From positions 1-50,375 of the forward strand of contig NZ_QMKP01000022.1 of NCBI RefSeq assembly GCF_003287955.1: a stretch of 50,375 nt of DNA, written 5' to 3'. The position numbers and the translations under genes are program-made. The DNA is from Arthrobacter sp. AQ5-06. GTDB lineage: Bacteria > Actinomycetota > Actinomycetes > Actinomycetales > Micrococcaceae. Below, piece after piece: positions 7,706 to 16,188 of this stretch (its first letter is position 1; each line of letters starts with the position of its first letter). Below the pieces are notes generated by a model. It was not told the origin of the DNA. It was given only the letters and a program-made list of their open reading frames with translations, and searched no databases.

Positions 7706-8683
7706 TCAAGCCCGGGGATGTGCCTGCTGGTAGCTGCTCCGGAGCCGCTCAACGGACACATGTGTGTAGATCTGCGTGGTGGCGAGGCTGCTGTGGCCCA
7801 GGATTTCCTGGACGGCCCGAAGATCCGCGCCGCCATCGAGCAGATGCGTGGCCGCGGAATGCCTCAGCGCGTGCGGGCCGGTCGCTGACGTGTCTCCCAG
7901 AGCCTCGAAGAGGTCATTCACCACGGTCCTGACCTGGCGCTGGTCAACGCGGCTTCCTCTGGCGCCCAGGAAAAGCGCCGGTCCGCTGTGCCCCGTAACC
8001 AGGAGCGGCCTGGCCCTGCGGAGCCAATCGTCGACGGCCACAGCGGCCGGGACGCCGTAGGGAACCGTCCGCTCCTTGTTGCCCTTGCCGACCACCTGCA
8101 GCGTCCGGCGGTCCGGGTTTAGATCGTCCACATCCAGAGCGGCCAGCTCCCCCACTCGCAGGCCGGTGGCGTACAGGAGCTCCACCATGGCCCGGTTGCG
8201 CACCGGAACCGGTGACCCGTCAGCCGCGGCTTCGTCCAGGCTGTTCAGCAGCCTGAGGAGTTGTTGGGACTGCAGCACCCCGGGCAATGACCTTTCAGCT
8301 TTAGGAGCCCTGAGACGGAGTGCAGGGTCGGTCTCGATGAGTTCTTCCCGCATGGCCCACGTGGTGAAGGACCGGGCTGTAGCCGATCTCCGCGCAAGGG
8401 TGGCCCGGGATATCCCGGCCTGGCTCTGCGCCCCCAGCCAGCGTCGGAGTGTGCCCAGCTCCAGGCCCGGCAGATCCGTGACGCCGTCGGAGGCTGCGTA
8501 TTCCAAGAGACTTCGAAGGTCCGACAGGTATGCCCGAAGCGTATGCCCGGACCGGGCCCGCTCGGCTGTCAGGTATCTGCCGAAGCCGGCAATGGCCTGC
8601 TCAAACGCCCGGGGCAGTTCCTGATTCTCCACTGTTCCACTGTCGCAGAATTCCGCGAGGAATCCCGTGCCGGACACAGGCAA
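7706..8683 (-). CDS. xerC: Tyrosine recombinase XerC
   Basis: Site-specific recombinase that resolves chromosome dimers at dif with XerD. It has an N-terminal SAM-like core-binding domain (about residues 25-105) and a C-terminal catalytic domain with ATGLRVGEL, HALRHSAATH, LGHSSLATTQIYTH and the terminal Tyr nucleophile. The start is uncertain. A TTG at 8683 directly follows the dprA stop and has AAGGA about 10 nt upstream. A GTG at 8632 would give 308 residues, nearer the usual 300. It is the last gene of the rpsP-to-xerC chain and follows dprA and comM, a common actinobacterial arrangement. A phage integrase is unlikely, because no phage genes or attachment site are near. Confidence 0.9.
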   Translation of the reverse strand: MPVSGTGFLAEFCDSGTVENQELPRAFEQAIAGFGRYLTAERARSGHTLRAYLSDLRSLLEYAASDGVTDLPGLELGTLRRWLGAQSQAGISRATLARRSATARSFTTWAMREELIETDPALRLRAPKAERSLPGVLQSQQLLRLLNSLDEAAADGSPVPVRNRAMVELLYATGLRVGELAALDVDDLNPDRRTLQVVGKGNKERTVPYGVPAAVAVDDWLRRARPLLVTGHSGPALFLGARGSRVDQRQVRTVVNDLFEALGDTSATGPHALRHSAATHLLDGGADLRAVQEILGHSSLATTQIYTHVSVERLRSSYQQAHPRA

Positions 8684-9868
8684 CTACGATGATTCCTTGG
8701 CCCGTTTCCAGCCGCCCCTTTCTGAAGCTGCGAGCCCCAGCAGGCCTAGCCTGCCCAACCCGGCCCGCACCGATTCCGCACTGAGGCCGGCAACTGCGCA
8801 GAGCTTGTCCACGGACGTGGTGGACCGCAGCGGCAGCGCATCAAGAAGGATCAGATCCTCCAAGGTCAGTCCGTCATGGTCGGCCGCATGCGCGGTCCCG
8901 GGCGCCGCAAGCCCCACGCCGCTTGGGGACGCCAGCTCGGCGATCTCCGCGGCGTCAGTCACGCAGACAGCGCCGCCATCCCGGAGCAGCCGGTGGCAGC
9001 CAGCGGAGTTGGCGCTGTGCACGGACCCCGGAACAGCTCCGACCGCCCGGCCAAGCGTCTCCGCGTGGTGGGCCGTATTCAGCGCACCGGACCGCCAGCG
9101 GGCTTCCACCACCACCGTCACGGCGGCCAAGGCCGCGATCAGCCTGTTCCGTTGGAGAAAGCGGTAGCGGGTGGGTGCCGACCCCGGCGGCACCTCGGCG
9201 AGCACCGCTCCTTGGTTGCAGACCGCCCGTAGGAGGTCCTCGTTGCCGGACGGGTAGAACCGGTCCACACCACCTGCCATCACCGCGATGGTAGGCACCG
9301 CCGCCGATCCCCCGGCCAGTGCTGCCCGGTGCGCGTGGGCGTCGATGCCGTACGCGCCCCCGGACACCACGGTGAAGCCCCGCTGGGCCAATGAGTAGGC
9401 CAGGTCCCCGGTCACCGAGGCGCCGTAGCTGGTGCTGTCGCGGGACCCCACCAGCGCCACGCTCCGGTCCGGACGGGGAAGCTCCTGTTCCAGGCCCCGC
9501 CACCACAGACAGATGGGCTCCTGCATACCAAGGTCGCCGAGCTGGGCAGGCCAGAGATCATCCGACGGGATAATCAGCCGGCCGCCAAGGCGTGCAATGG
9601 TGGCCAGGTCACGCTCGGGCGCCAGATCCGGAATGCGGGGACCCCAGCGTTTGAGGGCGGCAGCCATCCCGGCCCAGCTGGTTCCGGCGCCGTTATCCGC
9701 CAGCAGTCCAGTGATCTCCCGCTCCACTGCCGGGCCGGCGGCCGCCTGTCCGGTGGCGATTTTCAAGGCGTCGAGTGCGCCGGTGGCCTGTACGAGGGCC
9801 AGTCCGGCAGCGTCCTGCGGTTCCATGAGCCGCGACAGGGCGGCCCGGGCGATCCGTTCGTTGTCCAT
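8684..9868 (-). CDS. dprA: DNA-processing protein DprA
   Basis: Binds incoming single-stranded DNA and loads RecA during natural transformation. It is also kept in species not known to be competent. It has 394 residues from the ATG at 9868, chosen because GGAAGGAA lies 6 nt upstream and the longer reading from 10000 overlaps comM. The Rossmann-like DprA core is clear: VALVGSRDSTSYG, VVSGGAYGIDAHAHRAAL, GGVDRFYPSGN and the RNRLIAAL segment. A C-terminal winged-helix-like region ends the protein. It lies 13 nt after comM and its stop touches the xerC start, so co-expression is likely. High confidence. Confidence 0.93.
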   Translation of the reverse strand: MDNERIARAALSRLMEPQDAAGLALVQATGALDALKIATGQAAAGPAVEREITGLLADNGAGTSWAGMAAALKRWGPRIPDLAPERDLATIARLGGRLIIPSDDLWPAQLGDLGMQEPICLWWRGLEQELPRPDRSVALVGSRDSTSYGASVTGDLAYSLAQRGFTVVSGGAYGIDAHAHRAALAGGSAAVPTIAVMAGGVDRFYPSGNEDLLRAVCNQGAVLAEVPPGSAPTRYRFLQRNRLIAALAAVTVVVEARWRSGALNTAHHAETLGRAVGAVPGSVHSANSAGCHRLLRDGGAVCVTDAAEIAELASPSGVGLAAPGTAHAADHDGLTLEDLILLDALPLRSTTSVDKLCAVAGLSAESVRAGLGRLGLLGLAASERGGWKRAKESS

Positions 9869-9881
9869 GTGGTTCCTTCCT

Positions 9882-11426
9882 TCACGCAGCTGCCGAGGCA
9901 GCCTGCCGGAGGCCAAGGGCCTGACCGATGTCGTTGGTGTCGGGCATGTCGCGGTACGACAGGTCCGCCAGGGTCCAGGCCAGCCGCAGAACCCTGTCAT
10001 AGCCTCTGGCTGTCAGCACGCCCCGCTCCAGTGAGTGGTCCAGGATCCGCGTGGCGCTGGCCGGCAACCGTAGGGCACCGCGCAGAATCCGGCCGGGCAC
10101 CTGCGAGTTCGTTTCCATTCCCAGCGGCTGCAGCCGTTCAGCCTGCCGTCGGCGTGCGTGGCCGACCCGCCGGGCCACGGCGGCTGTGTCTTCTTCGGCG
10201 CCCGCCTGGCCGAAGTCGGCCAGTGACACGCGCTCTACCTGCAGCTGGATATCAACCCGGTCCAGCAGCGGACCGGACATCCTGGCCACGTAGCGGCGCC
10301 GCATCATAGGCGTGCACGTGCAGTCCAGGCCCTTCCCCGATGCCTTGCCGCAGGGACAGGGGTTGGCGGCAAGGACCAGCTGGAACCGGGCAGGATAGGC
10401 CGCCGTCCCTGCCGAGCGGTGAATGACCAGCTCGCCGCTCTCCAAGGGCTGGCGAAGGGCATCCAGGACGCGCCGTTCGTATTCCGGGGCTTCGTCCAGG
10501 AACAGGACTCCACGGTGGGCCCGCGACGCCGCACCCGGGCGGGGCAACCCCGATCCTCCGCCGATAATGGCTGCGGCTGTGGCCGAATGATGCGGATTTT
10601 CGAACGGCGGCCGCCGCACAAGCTGAACGGCGGATGAGGGAAGGCCGCAGAGCGAGTGGATGGCAGTGACTTCCATGGCCTCATTGTCGGCAAGGTCCGG
10701 CAGGAGACCGGGGAGCCTCTCGGCCAGCATGGTCTTGCCCGCGCCCGGAGGTCCGGTCAGGAGCAGGTGGTGGGCCCCGGCAGCGGCCACCTCGAGTGCA
10801 CGTCTGGCTTCGCCTTGGCCGGAGACGTCCGCCATGTCAGGAACGGTCTGAGCCCCCGGTTCGGAATCCCCGTGACCGGCCTCGTCCTCCGGTTCGAAGT
10901 CCAGGGCGAGCTCTTGCGGGTCTGCACCGAAATCGAGCGCCAGCCGCGCCAGCGTGCGGTACCCCCGGACGTTGGCTCCGGGGACCAGCGATGCTTCGCC
11001 GAGGTTGGCATGCGCGACCACCACGTCCGGATAGCCGGCCTGCACCGACGCCATCACTGCCGGCAGGATGCCGCGCACCGGCCGCAGCCGGCCATCCAAG
11101 CCGAGTTCGGCGATGAAGACGGTCCGGCCGGTGGCCTTGATGTCATTTGCGGCCCTCAGGACCGCCATGGTCACGGCAAGGTCGAAGCCGGAACCGCGTT
11201 TGGGCAGCGACGCCGGGATGAGGTTGGCCGTGATCTTCCGGCGGCTCAGCGGAATTCCGGAATTCTTGGCCGCGGAACGTATCCGCTCCTTAGCCTCGTT
11301 GAGGGCGGCATCCGGCAGGCCCAAGACAACAAATGCCGGCAACGTCTGGCCTATATCGGCTTCTACCTCGACGATGTACCCGTTCAAACCCACCAGCGCC
11401 ACGGAGTAGGCCCGGCCCAACACCAC
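9882..11426 (-). CDS. comM: ComM/YifB-type AAA+ ATPase
   Basis: Magnesium-chelatase-like AAA+ protein of 514 residues. In Vibrio the homologue ComM is a hexameric helicase that extends branch migration during integration of transforming DNA. It has an N-terminal Lon-protease-like domain (residues 1-170), then Walker A TGPPGAGKTMLAERLP, Walker B GVLFLDEAPEY, and a C-terminal chelatase domain. The Zn-binding CPCG segment (ANPCPCGKASG) is present. The GTG at 11426 immediately follows the yraN stop. It sits with dprA and yraN in one operon, so the three DNA-uptake-type genes may be co-regulated. High confidence for family, moderate for role in this species. Confidence 0.93.
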   Translation of the reverse strand: MVLGRAYSVALVGLNGYIVEVEADIGQTLPAFVVLGLPDAALNEAKERIRSAAKNSGIPLSRRKITANLIPASLPKRGSGFDLAVTMAVLRAANDIKATGRTVFIAELGLDGRLRPVRGILPAVMASVQAGYPDVVVAHANLGEASLVPGANVRGYRTLARLALDFGADPQELALDFEPEDEAGHGDSEPGAQTVPDMADVSGQGEARRALEVAAAGAHHLLLTGPPGAGKTMLAERLPGLLPDLADNEAMEVTAIHSLCGLPSSAVQLVRRPPFENPHHSATAAAIIGGGSGLPRPGAASRAHRGVLFLDEAPEYERRVLDALRQPLESGELVIHRSAGTAAYPARFQLVLAANPCPCGKASGKGLDCTCTPMMRRRYVARMSGPLLDRVDIQLQVERVSLADFGQAGAEEDTAAVARRVGHARRRQAERLQPLGMETNSQVPGRILRGALRLPASATRILDHSLERGVLTARGYDRVLRLAWTLADLSYRDMPDTNDIGQALGLRQAASAAA

Positions 11427-11783
11427 CTACCCCACCCCCTTGAGGTGTTCCACCAGGGGTTCGCCGCCACCGTCGTCCACCACGGCAATGACGTCCACGC
11501 GCCGTAGCGGCATCCGCAGCTCCCGGTCCCGGCACCACGCCGAACCAAGCCGATGCAGCCGGGCGAGTTTGTCTGGCCCCACGGCTTCGAACGGGTGCCC
11601 GTAGTCCAGGGAACGGCGGGTTTTCACCTCTGCGATGACCAGCGCGTCCCCGTCCAGGGCCACAATGTCTATTTCACCTTCGGTGCAGCGCCAGTTGCGT
11701 TCCACCACCAGCATGCCGAGCGATTCAAGATAACCGGCGGCGAGCTCCTCGCCGCGCCGGCCCAACAGGTCTTTGGATTTCAT
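11427..11783 (-). CDS. yraN: YraN/UPF0102 endonuclease-like protein
   Basis: Small 118-residue protein of the UPF0102 family with a restriction-endonuclease-like fold. The core is visible as GRRGEELAAGYLESLG, then EGEIDIVALDGDALVIAEVKTR, holding the E...D...EVK nuclease residues. Activity and substrate are not established. The ATG at 11783 has GGAGG 6 nt upstream. A longer start at 11834 lacks a ribosome binding site. It abuts comM with no gap, suggesting translational coupling. The 123-nt gap upstream, toward DUF2469, shows nothing else. Confidence 0.9.
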   Translation of the reverse strand: MKSKDLLGRRGEELAAGYLESLGMLVVERNWRCTEGEIDIVALDGDALVIAEVKTRRSLDYGHPFEAVGPDKLARLHRLGSAWCRDRELRMPLRRVDVIAVVDDGGGEPLVEHLKGVG

Positions 11784-11906
11784 TTCTACCTCCGCAACCA
11801 GCCTGCGGTGGCAGGACGGCGGAGGACAGGACACTATTCGCGTATGTGAGTAACCCGGGAAAGTCGCCCCATTGCGGCTGGGCTGTGGAGGAGCAGTGGG
11901 CCGGCG

Positions 11907-12233
11907 TCAGTTGCCCAGGTCAACGTCCTTCGGCAAGGCGAGTTCCTCGTTGCGGGGCAGTTCTTCGACGTTGACATCCTTGAACGTGAGGACGCGGACC
12001 GTCTTGACGAACCGTGCCGAACGGTACACATCCCACACCCAGGCGTCCTGCAGCGTCAGATCGAAGTAGACCTCGCCGTCGGCGCTTCGGGCCTGCAGGT
12101 CAACATGGTTGGCGAGGTAAAAGCGGCGTTCGGTCTCGACAACGTAACTGAAGAGCCCGACAACATCGCGGTATTCACGGTAGAGCTGCAGCTCCATGTC
12201 GGTTTCATAGTTTTCAAGATCCTCTGCACTCAT
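11907..12233 (-). CDS. DUF2469 family protein
   Basis: Highly conserved actinobacterial protein of 108 residues and unknown function. It starts MSAEDLENYETDMELQLYRE, the family's hallmark, and is acidic and soluble. The start at 12233 is preferred over 12251 because GGAAG lies just upstream and the family begins at this Met. It is nearly always next to rnhB, as here (78 nt downstream of it). No catalytic motif is visible. Confidence 0.9.
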   Translation of the reverse strand: MSAEDLENYETDMELQLYREYRDVVGLFSYVVETERRFYLANHVDLQARSADGEVYFDLTLQDAWVWDVYRSARFVKTVRVLTFKDVNVEELPRNEELALPKDVDLGN

Positions 12234-12311
12234 GCTTCCATCTTGCACCATCCAGGGCGCCGCAGTCGCAGCGTCCGCGCCGCGTCAGCCCCACACCAGT
12301 CCGGCAGGGAA

Positions 12312-13097
12312 TCAGAGTTCGCCGCCCAAGAGGTTCCAACTCACCCGGTGGTACGGTGTGGCTCCTGCGGCGCGGAGCGCATCCCGGTGAATTGCCGTGG
12401 CGTAGCCCTTGTTGAGGTCCCAGCCAAAATCAGGGTATTCACTGTGCAGGCCGCGCATCTGCTCGTCACGTTCCACCTTCGCAATCACGCTGGCTGCGGC
12501 CACGCTCAGGCACTGCATATCCGCCTTGATCTTGGTGTGGACGGGGGCAGTGCACACGAAATCCTGGGGTGGCTCGTCAAACAGGGAAGGCTGCCCGGCG
12601 GGCGAGAGCCAGTTGTGGCTCCCATCGAGCAGCACCACATCAGGGCTGACTCCCGCAGCAAGGATGTCCTGCCACGCGCGCGTACCGGCGAGCCGCAGCG
12701 CAGCAATGATGCCCAGCGCGTCGATCTCCCGCGCGGAGGCGTGCCCGACTGCCGACGCAACGCTCCAGCGTCTGACCAGCGGTTCCAGACGTTCCCGTTC
12801 GGCGGGGCCGAGGAGCTTGCTGTCCCGAACACCGGCCAAGGGCTTCTGGGTGTGGAGGTCCACGACGGCGATCCCGACGCTCACAGGTCCTGCCAGCGCC
12901 CCGCGGCCCACTTCGTCCACGCCGGCCAGGTAGCGGGCACCTTGCGCTTTGAAAGTCCGCTCATGCCGCAGTGTCGGTGCTTTGGAGCGGACCCCGGCCG
13001 TCTGGCGAGCCGGAGCCGTGGCCGAGGCCGAGGCCGAGGCCGAGGCTGTGGCTGTGGCTGTGGCTGTGGCTGTGGCGACCGGTATCACTGCGGACAT
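12312..13097 (-). CDS. rnhB: Ribonuclease HII
   Basis: Cuts RNA in RNA-DNA hybrids and at single ribonucleotides embedded in DNA. The catalytic acidic residues are present: Asp and Glu in GVDEVGRGALAGP, Asp in VVLLDGSHNW, and Asp in IAKVERDEQM. It has 261 residues, about 40 more than a core enzyme, because residues 8-28 are a low-complexity Ala-Thr/Ala-Ser run encoded by a hexanucleotide repeat. The ATG at 13097 lies 2 nt after the lepB1 stop and no later in-frame start was seen before the core, so the repeat should be translated. High confidence. Confidence 0.95.
   Translation of the reverse strand: MSAVIPVATATATATATASASASASATAPARQTAGVRSKAPTLRHERTFKAQGARYLAGVDEVGRGALAGPVSVGIAVVDLHTQKPLAGVRDSKLLGPAERERLEPLVRRWSVASAVGHASAREIDALGIIAALRLAGTRAWQDILAAGVSPDVVLLDGSHNWLSPAGQPSLFDEPPQDFVCTAPVHTKIKADMQCLSVAAASVIAKVERDEQMRGLHSEYPDFGWDLNKGYATAIHRDALRAAGATPYHRVSWNLLGGEL
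13015..13077 (-). repeat. Hexanucleotide repeat in the rnhB 5' coding region
   Basis: On the coding strand five GCCACA units (Ala-Thr) are followed by four GCCTCG units (Ala-Ser). The unit is a multiple of 3, so gain or loss of a unit changes protein length without breaking the frame. Confidence 0.9.
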
Positions 13098-13099
13098 TG

Positions 13100-13966
13100 C
13101 TAGCCTCCCGCAGGCACGTTCTGGAAGACGGCCGGATAGTTGTCAAGGACAGTGATCCGGTTCAGCGGCCACGCGATGACGGCGGCTTTGCCCTCCACAT
13201 CCACGAGGTCGACGAATCCGCCATTGGACTCCAGGTGCGAGCGGGAATCCGCGGAGTGATTCCGGTTATCGCCCATGACCCAGATCTTTCCTTCCGGAAC
13301 AACGACGTCGAAGGCACGGATCTGCGGTTCCTCAGCCCCGTTGATATAGGTTTCATCAACAGGAGATCCGTTGATGGTCAGTTTACCGCCGTCGTCGCAG
13401 CAGATCACCTTGTCACCGGGAAGCCCGATGACGCGTTTGACGAGGTGCTGCTCGGAGTTGTCCGGCAGTAGTCCCACAAATGTCAGGCCGTCCTGGACCC
13501 ATGTGAAGGGTCCATTCGGTTCATCCGGCACGGTACTCAGCCAGCCCTTGGTGTCACGGAAGACCACAACGTCGCCGCGTGAGAGGGAAAACGGCTCCGG
13601 AACGAGCAGGTTCACGAATATGCGGTCGTTGACGTCCAGGGTGCTGACCATGGACTCGGACGGAATATAGAACGCGCGAAACAGGAAGGTCTTGATCAGG
13701 AAGGAAAGGACCACGGCGATCACCACCACCGTGGCAACCTCCTTCAGCCAGACAAAGAGCTGGCTGGGCGCGGCGGGCTCGGTATTCGGTGCCGCGGATC
13801 GCCTGCCGGACGGCGGCGCCGACGGGCTGCCATCCGCCACGTCGTCGGCAATCACGTCGTCGGAGGTCATGCCGCCGGAAATTGTGCTGGGGGACATACC
13901 GTCGGCGTCGGCACCGGGGGCGCCTTCGCGAGGCGGCTCGGGTGTCCGGGCATTGTTCTCGGGCAT
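13100..13966 (-). CDS. lepB: Signal peptidase I (first copy)
   Basis: Membrane serine protease that removes signal peptides from exported proteins. It has 288 residues: a Pro/Asp-rich cytosolic N-terminus (about 1-68), one membrane helix (about 75-95), then the catalytic region with Ser105 in IPSESM and Lys177 in VKRVIGLPGDKV, and the GDNRNHSADSR box. The ATG at 13966 follows the stop of the second copy directly (TAAATG). The long acidic tail before the helix is absent from lepB2. Two type I signal peptidases in tandem between rplS and rnhB are usual for related actinobacteria and may differ in substrate range. Confidence 0.95.
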   Translation of the reverse strand: MPENNARTPEPPREGAPGADADGMSPSTISGGMTSDDVIADDVADGSPSAPPSGRRSAAPNTEPAAPSQLFVWLKEVATVVVIAVVLSFLIKTFLFRAFYIPSESMVSTLDVNDRIFVNLLVPEPFSLSRGDVVVFRDTKGWLSTVPDEPNGPFTWVQDGLTFVGLLPDNSEQHLVKRVIGLPGDKVICCDDGGKLTINGSPVDETYINGAEEPQIRAFDVVVPEGKIWVMGDNRNHSADSRSHLESNGGFVDLVDVEGKAAVIAWPLNRITVLDNYPAVFQNVPAGG

Positions 13967-14644
13967 TTACTGTCCGTCCTCTGTTGTTGATCCTGCCGCT
14001 GGCGGCCGTAGTACTGCAGCAAATCTATCAAGTGGCCAGACGATCTGGGCCGGCCTGCCGATGACCCGGTCCGTTGGCACCATGCCACCGCCGGGCGCAC
14101 CGAGCAGGCTGCGCGAGTCAGCGGACGCTGAGCGGTGGTCACCGAGCAGCCAGAGCCTCCCGTCGGGCACCACGGCGCTGAAGATCTGCGTGCTTGGGCT
14201 GTCTCCGTCGAACAGGTATGGCTCGTCGAGGGCCTCGCCGTTGACGGTGATCTTTCCGTGTGCATCGCAGCAGACCACGGTGTCCCCCGGCAGACCGATT
14301 ACACGTTTTACGTACGTGGTGTCACTGCCAGCCAGGCCAAGCCACTGCCCGGCCGCAACAACGGAATCCAGAAGGGGGCCCTTCCCGCTGTTCAGCGGAG
14401 CAAACGAACCCCTGCCATCGAAGACCACAATGTCACCCCGCCGGATGGGTTCGGCGTGGAAGTCTGTCCTGGAGACCAGGATGCGGTCCCCGTTCGCAAG
14501 GACCGGCTCCATGGATTCGGACGGTATGTAATAGACGTCCAGCCATAGGGAACGGACCAGCCCACTGATAGCCACGGCAAGGAGAACTGCCAGGAACGCA
14601 AAACGCCAGCCCATTCTTCTGGGCTGGCGCTTTGTCTGGTCCAT
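13967..14644 (-). CDS. lepB: Signal peptidase I (second copy)
   Basis: Second type I signal peptidase, 225 residues. It has one N-terminal membrane helix (about 13-30), Ser44 in IPSESM, Lys113 in VKRVIGLPGD, and the box GDHRSASADSR, where the usual Asn is His. The start is uncertain. The ATG at 14644 gives a basic leader MDQTKRQPRR, but a terminator-like hairpin (14604-14629) covers codons 6-14 and contains another in-frame ATG at 14614. It lies 84 nt downstream of rplS and directly abuts the first copy. Function confident, start moderately so. Confidence 0.93.
   Translation of the reverse strand: MDQTKRQPRRMGWRFAFLAVLLAVAISGLVRSLWLDVYYIPSESMEPVLANGDRILVSRTDFHAEPIRRGDIVVFDGRGSFAPLNSGKGPLLDSVVAAGQWLGLAGSDTTYVKRVIGLPGDTVVCCDAHGKITVNGEALDEPYLFDGDSPSTQIFSAVVPDGRLWLLGDHRSASADSRSLLGAPGGGMVPTDRVIGRPAQIVWPLDRFAAVLRPPAAGSTTEDGQ
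14600..14629 (-). terminator. Terminator-like hairpin inside lepB2 codons 6-15
   Basis: Perfect 10-bp stem (14620-14629 with 14604-14613), 6-nt loop, followed on the minus strand by TTTT (14603-14600). It lies within the 5' coding sequence of lepB2, downstream of rplS, and could partly stop ribosomal-protein transcription. Confidence 0.55.
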
Positions 14645-14728
14645 GATCCGTATTCCTGGGGCGCTGTTGCGAAGGGCTCCGGCGCTGGCCTGGTACGGCT
14701 GGGGCCTGCTTTGTACGTCCCTGGGGAC

Positions 14729-15088
14729 TTACTTCTTGGGCTGGAAGTCGCGCTTTTCCTTGATCTTCGCAGCCTTGCCGCGCAGGTCGCGCATGTAGTA
14801 AAGCTTTGCGCGGCGAACGTCACCCTTGGAGACGACCTCGATCTTGTCGATGATCGGGGAGTGCACCGGGAAGGTACGCTCCACACCGACGCCGAAGGAG
14901 ACCTTGCGGATGGTGAAGGTTTCGCGAAGACCGTCGCCGTGGCGGCCCAGGACGAAGCCCTGGAATACCTGGACTCGGGAGTTCTTGCCTTCGATGATGT
15001 TCACGTGAACCTTGAGGGTGTCACCCGCGCGGAAGACAGGAACATCGGTGCGCAGCGAGGCTGCATCTACGGAATCGAGAATATGCAT
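14729..15088 (-). CDS. rplS: Ribosomal protein bL19
   Basis: Large-subunit protein at the 30S-50S interface, 119 residues, full length (family about 115-120). It begins MHILDSVDAASLRTDVPVF and holds the conserved FRAGDTLKVHVNIIEG, VQVFQGFVLGR and GVGVERTFPVHSP segments. The start at 15088 has AGGAG 7 nt upstream. The longer reading from 15112 has no support. It follows trmD at a distance of 242 nt, more than within the other genes of the chain, and that gap probably holds its own leader. Confidence 0.97.
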   Translation of the reverse strand: MHILDSVDAASLRTDVPVFRAGDTLKVHVNIIEGKNSRVQVFQGFVLGRHGDGLRETFTIRKVSFGVGVERTFPVHSPIIDKIEVVSKGDVRRAKLYYMRDLRGKAAKIKEKRDFQPKK

Positions 15089-15330
15089 GATTGCACTCCT
15101 GGTGAACGCCACAGGTCATTCACTTTGGGTCACGGCGGGCAAGCCCGGAAGCACCGGAAATTACCGCCGAAAGTTAAGTGGGTCCGGTTCCTTCACTGAT
15201 TGAAGGTCCCGGGGTGTCCAGCTGTTGGTTGCGCTCCCCCTGTGGCAGGTGCGGACCCAGCAGACACAAAGACTAATTTTGCCACACTCGCAGGCCTACA
15301 GCCAATCGCCGTAGACCGCCACGCTCCGGT
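15089..15330 (-). promoter_or_regulatory. rplS leader region (242 nt, no gene)
   Basis: Non-coding gap between trmD and rplS. On the minus strand an AT-rich island GGCAAAATTAGTCT gives a possible -10 (TAGTCT, 15270-15275) with only a weak -35. A small hairpin CCTTCA-N5-TGAAGG lies at 15190-15206, and GGGTCC and GGACCC segments could pair over a longer distance. This looks like a separate ribosomal-protein promoter with a structured leader, but no known leader family is recognised. Confidence 0.4.
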
Positions 15331-16188
15331 TCAGGCTGAGGTGTCGGTTCCGTTGTCCTGGCCGGTCCCGGCCTGCCGCCGCGCCCGGAGGTGACCGTCC
15401 ACGACATCGTACCCGAGGTCGGCGAAAGCCGTCCGGTCGGCACGTGGCAGCTTCCCGGCGTCGAACGTTTCCAGCAAGTCCGGGCGGCGTTCCGCCGTCC
15501 GCCGGTACTGCTCGTGGCGGCGCCACTGCGCGATCTTCCCGTGGTTGCCGCTCAGCAGCACTGCCGGGACCTCCCGGTCCCGCCAGCTGGAGGGTTTGGT
15601 GTACACGGGGTATTCCAGCAGCCCGTCCGAATGCGACTCCTCCACCAGCGAATCAGGGTTGCCCACCACGCCGGGCAGCAGCCTGCCGATGGCTTCGACC
15701 ATCGCCAGAACGGCCACTTCTCCGCCGTTCAGCACATAGTCACCAAGGCTCATGGGGCGCACCGTGAAGTGCTCTTCCGCCCACTCGATGACACGCTCGT
15801 CGATGCCCTCATAGCGGCCGCAGGCAAAAACCAGCTGGTCCTCTTCGGCGAGCTCATAGGCCAAGGCCTGGTTGAAGCGCTCCCCCGCCGGCGATGGGAC
15901 GATCAACACCGGTTTGGCGGGCTTGCCGGCCGTGGTCTCGGCGCCTACTGCGGCTTCACCCGCTGCGGCGACAGCAGCCAACGCCTGCGCCCACGGCTCG
16001 GGCTTCATGACCATGCCGGCACCGCCGCCGTACGGGGTGTCGTCCACTGAGCGATGCTTGTCGGTGGTGAAATCACGCAGGTCATGGACGCGCAGGTCCA
16101 GCAGGCCGTCCTGGCGGGCCTTGCCAATGAGCGAGAGCTCCAAAGGCGCCAGGTACTCCGGGAAGATACTGACGACGTCGATTCTCAT
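15331..16188 (-). CDS. trmD: tRNA (guanine37-N1)-methyltransferase
   Basis: Uses S-adenosylmethionine to methylate G37 of tRNAs, preventing +1 frameshifts. It has 285 residues and a trefoil-knot SPOUT fold. The RIDVVSIFPEY start, DDTPYGGGAGMVM, CGRYEGIDERV, SLGDYVLNGGE and GLLEYPVYTKP motifs are all present. It has an extra Ala/Gly-rich stretch (about residues 74-92) compared with E. coli. The ATG at 16188 immediately follows the rimM stop, so the pair is coupled, as in most bacteria. High confidence. Confidence 0.97.
   Translation of the reverse strand: MRIDVVSIFPEYLAPLELSLIGKARQDGLLDLRVHDLRDFTTDKHRSVDDTPYGGGAGMVMKPEPWAQALAAVAAAGEAAVGAETTAGKPAKPVLIVPSPAGERFNQALAYELAEEDQLVFACGRYEGIDERVIEWAEEHFTVRPMSLGDYVLNGGEVAVLAMVEAIGRLLPGVVGNPDSLVEESHSDGLLEYPVYTKPSSWRDREVPAVLLSGNHGKIAQWRRHEQYRRTAERRPDLLETFDAGKLPRADRTAFADLGYDVVDGHLRARRQAGTGQDNGTDTSA

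Noticed and set aside
7706..8683. Phage integrase with a prophage nearby
   Set aside because: The protein is XerC-like and embedded in a conserved operon. No phage genes or duplicated attachment site were seen.
12105..13103. Plus-strand open frame opposite rnhB with an Arg/Gly repeat at its end
   Set aside because: Antisense shadow. The Arg-Gly run is the complement of the rnhB hexanucleotide repeat.
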